Assembly: GCA_963789555.1 (NCBI GenBank)
Contig: CAWBKY010000007.1
Coordinates: 1-64,000, forward strand
DNA: 64,000 nt
Direction of reading: 5' to 3'
Source of the DNA: JACXTP01 sp963789555
GTDB lineage: Archaea; Thermoplasmatota; Thermoplasmata; Methanomassiliicoccales; UBA472
The notes beneath the pieces were generated by a model. It was not told the origin of the DNA. It saw only the letters and a program-made list of their open reading frames with translations, and did not search any database. The position numbers were made by a program, and so were the translations under genes. Of the stretch, positions 62,485 through 64,000 are shown piece by piece. Each line of letters begins with the position of its first letter. Positions within the stretch are counted from its first letter, which is position 1.

Positions 62485-63692
62485 GCTACCGACCGGAGGC
62501 CATACCCATCGTCGCCTCGCCGTCAGAGAGCGAAGAACTTGTGAGGGAGGAGGCCCAGAGGTGCGAACCGGTCCCTGACATGGAGGTGGCCCCCCCGCCA
62601 GTGGTCTGTGAGACCCCTGACATGGTGGCTGCCACCCTGGCCGCAATAATGGTCGAGGCGGAACCATTACCGGATCCAAAGGTCGAGGAGGACCGGACGG
62701 ATGCCCGGGCCCTTGAGACCGAGCATATGATAGACCTTCCGACCCGGAGGCGCCTGGCAGCGAAGATGCTGCTCATGGTGGGCGAGGCCGACCGAGCCCT
62801 GGTCGAGGTGGACCGTGCCCTGCAGGAAGAACCGGAGTCCCCCGAACTGATGGTGCTTCGCTCGGAGGCCCTCATGGCCCTCGGAAGGCAGGACGAGGCG
62901 CTCACCGCCCTCGGGGCAAGCTACCAGATCGACCGGGACCCGGAGGTGATCTACGACATCGAGGCCCTGAGCCACCGTTTCGGCCTCAAGGCGGAGTCGC
63001 AGAGGTTGTTGGGGATGCTCCCATCTTCGCAGGAGGCGTTCGCCCGGGAGCTCGCTGGGCATCTCGAGCGTCGGGAGTTCGAGCAGGCCATTACCAAATC
63101 TGCACAGGCCGGGGACCGATCGTCCGCCCTGTCCAGGCAATGTCTGGCCCTTGCCCTCATGGAGCGCCGTCGCTACCGGGAGGCCTCCAAGGTATGGCAG
63201 GAACTGCTGACACAGTTCCCCGGCTGGGCCGAGGCGCTCAACAACCTGGGGGTGTGCATGCGGTTCATGGGCGAGTACGGTTACGAGGAGCCATTGCGCT
63301 ACATGATGCTGGCCACCCTGATCGACCAGGACTTCTCTGAGGCTTGGAACAACATCGGTTGCGTCTACTTCGCCGCTGGCGCCTACGATGAGGCATTGAA
63401 GGCCTTCCGTTCCGCCATCGCCATCGATCGCAACCCGGACTATTACCTCAACCTGAGCAGTGCCCAGATGGCCATCGGCGAGGTGGCCGGGGCCAAGCAA
63501 TCGCTCACCTCGGCCTTGCAGCTGGAGGAGACCCCGGAGGTGCTCTTCATGCTCGCGGTGATCGCGGAAAAGGAGGGCGACCTGCGCTGGGCCGCCTCAT
63601 TGTATTCAGACGCCATCGCCCTCAAACCGGACTTCCGTGACGCGGTGTTCAACTTGCAGAGGGTGAAGCTGCAGCTGAAGTACAGCAAGTGA
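62481..63692 (+). CDS. TPR-repeat protein
   Basis: A 403-residue protein. The first 90 residues are a disordered acidic/proline stretch. From about 95 on there are TPR units (RRRLAAKMLLMVGEADRALVEVDRALQEEP; AEALNNLGVCMRFMGEYGYEEPLRYMMLATLIDQD; SEAWNNIGCVYFAAGAYDEALKAFRSAIAIDRN). The chain ends LQRVKLQLKYSK. It is coupled by ATGA overlap to the upstream TPR gene. The two could also be one protein if a further frame break is present, since the proline-rich linkers look alike. Role unknown, probably a scaffold. Confidence 0.75.
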   Translation: MSYRPEAIPIVASPSESEELVREEAQRCEPVPDMEVAPPPVVCETPDMVAATLAAIMVEAEPLPDPKVEEDRTDARALETEHMIDLPTRRRLAAKMLLMVGEADRALVEVDRALQEEPESPELMVLRSEALMALGRQDEALTALGASYQIDRDPEVIYDIEALSHRFGLKAESQRLLGMLPSSQEAFARELAGHLERREFEQAITKSAQAGDRSSALSRQCLALALMERRRYREASKVWQELLTQFPGWAEALNNLGVCMRFMGEYGYEEPLRYMMLATLIDQDFSEAWNNIGCVYFAAGAYDEALKAFRSAIAIDRNPDYYLNLSSAQMAIGEVAGAKQSLTSALQLEETPEVLFMLAVIAEKEGDLRWAASLYSDAIALKPDFRDAVFNLQRVKLQLKYSK

Positions 63693-63735
63693 CCTGACCG
63701 TCGAGAGAATAAGAAAAGTATGGTTCTGAAGGGGT

Positions 63736-63981
63736 TTACGCGCGGGAGATGTTCATGACCACGACGTCACGGACGTCGCGCATCTCGCTGAACGGCAGGA
63801 TGAGGCGGCCTTGGCTGTCGCTCTTGAACAGGCGCGCATCGATCTCCTCCGCCGGGATGACCAGGACATGGTGTATGTCGCCGGTCTGCGTGTTGAGAAC
63901 AAAATTGTCGATCATGCCCAGGATCTGACCGTCGTTGGTCATGACCGTCTTCCCCTTCAATTCAGTGATGAACTTCCTCAT
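63736..63981 (-). CDS. PRC-barrel domain protein
   Basis: PRC-barrel protein of 81 residues. Opening FITELKGKTVMTNDGQILGMIDNFVLNTQTGDIHHVLV is typical, and the end (ILPFSEMRDVRDVVVMNIS) completes the barrel. It is single-domain and convergent with the TPR genes. As with the gene at 52192-52479, a role in RNA metabolism or cell division is suggested by family work, not by this sequence. The start is the ATG at 63981. Confidence 0.85.
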   Translation of the reverse strand: MRKFITELKGKTVMTNDGQILGMIDNFVLNTQTGDIHHVLVIPAEEIDARLFKSDSQGRLILPFSEMRDVRDVVVMNISRA

Positions 63982-64000
63982 CGTGCACCCCTTCCTTATA

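Noticed and set aside
1..64000. Pyrrolysine read-through of TAG
   Set aside because: I found no gene whose frame continues with conserved sequence past a TAG; the breaks are frame changes, not stops.
1..64000. CRISPR array or insertion sequence
   Set aside because: No regularly spaced direct repeats and no transposase gene were seen on either strand.

Overview
The window reads as chromosomal DNA of an archaeon. The strongest markers are a TATA-binding protein, a group II chaperonin (thermosome), an archaeal-type FtsZ, the archaea-specific tRNA methylase aTrm56, an archaeal Elp3, two DUF835 proteins, and TATA boxes about 25 bases upstream of many starts. A DUF1638 gene sits beside an MtaA-like, corrinoid-dependent methyltransferase, and a broken second copy of the methyltransferase lies elsewhere. 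Together these point to the Thermoplasmatota/Methanomassiliicoccales side of the euryarchaea. That placement is inference: no methyl-CoM reductase or rRNA gene is in the window.

Layout. 0-7.7 kb: a frameshifted 4Fe-4S protein, then a signalling island of a four-PAS histidine kinase, a REC-PAS-DUF835-winged-helix protein, a second histidine kinase, a stand-alone DUF835 protein and a CheY-like receiver. 7.8-14 kb: an ATP-dependent DNA ligase coupled to Ku, a GyrI-like protein, the thermosome, a cupin and Tag glycosylase. 14-27.5 kb: a large surface protein, an MBL-fold hydrolase, a stub of an Lrp-like regulator next to a CAT-anticodon tRNA, a double CDGSH protein, a two-domain PPK2, flavin proteins and the DUF1638/MtaA-like pair. 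27.9-36.3 kb: amt-glnK, tbp, a double-HTH Lrp-like regulator, a membrane/flavodoxin/membrane operon and ftsZ. 36.4-46.4 kb: isochorismatase-like hydrolase, broken MtaA-like and MFS genes, DUF2284, a thioredoxin-like protein, a Cys-rich ArsR-type regulator, a heavily frameshifted beta-helix surface protein and tRNA-Asn. 46.4-58.4 kb: an ABC-2 exporter with a polyprenol-kinase-like protein, aTrm56 and an HD protein, gamma-carbonic-anhydrase-like protein, thioredoxin and its reductase, and a TauABC/SsuABC-like importer. 58.4-64 kb: elp3 and a translationally coupled run of TPR proteins, then a PRC-barrel protein.

Two points need care. First, about 27 single-base frame breaks fall between 33.7 and 62.2 kb, while only one falls in the first 33 kb. 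They include housekeeping genes such as thioredoxin reductase. Most are one extra base; four can be repaired by lengthening a run of six G or C to seven. Indel errors in the source assembly explain this better than mass pseudogene formation. Second, tbp has no ATG, GTG or TTG that preserves its first strand, but it does have an AUU codon five bases after a Shine-Dalgarno-like sequence. A possible 40-residue membrane peptide shows the same arrangement.

The most notable unexplained items are the DUF835 signalling island, the Ku-ligase pair without a polymerase, the coupled TPR genes downstream of elp3 (one with a possible nuclease-fold N-terminus), the non-canonical tbp start, and perfect inverted repeats at the promoters of ftsZ, trxA, the thermosome, the Lrp-like gene and the ArsR-type gene.
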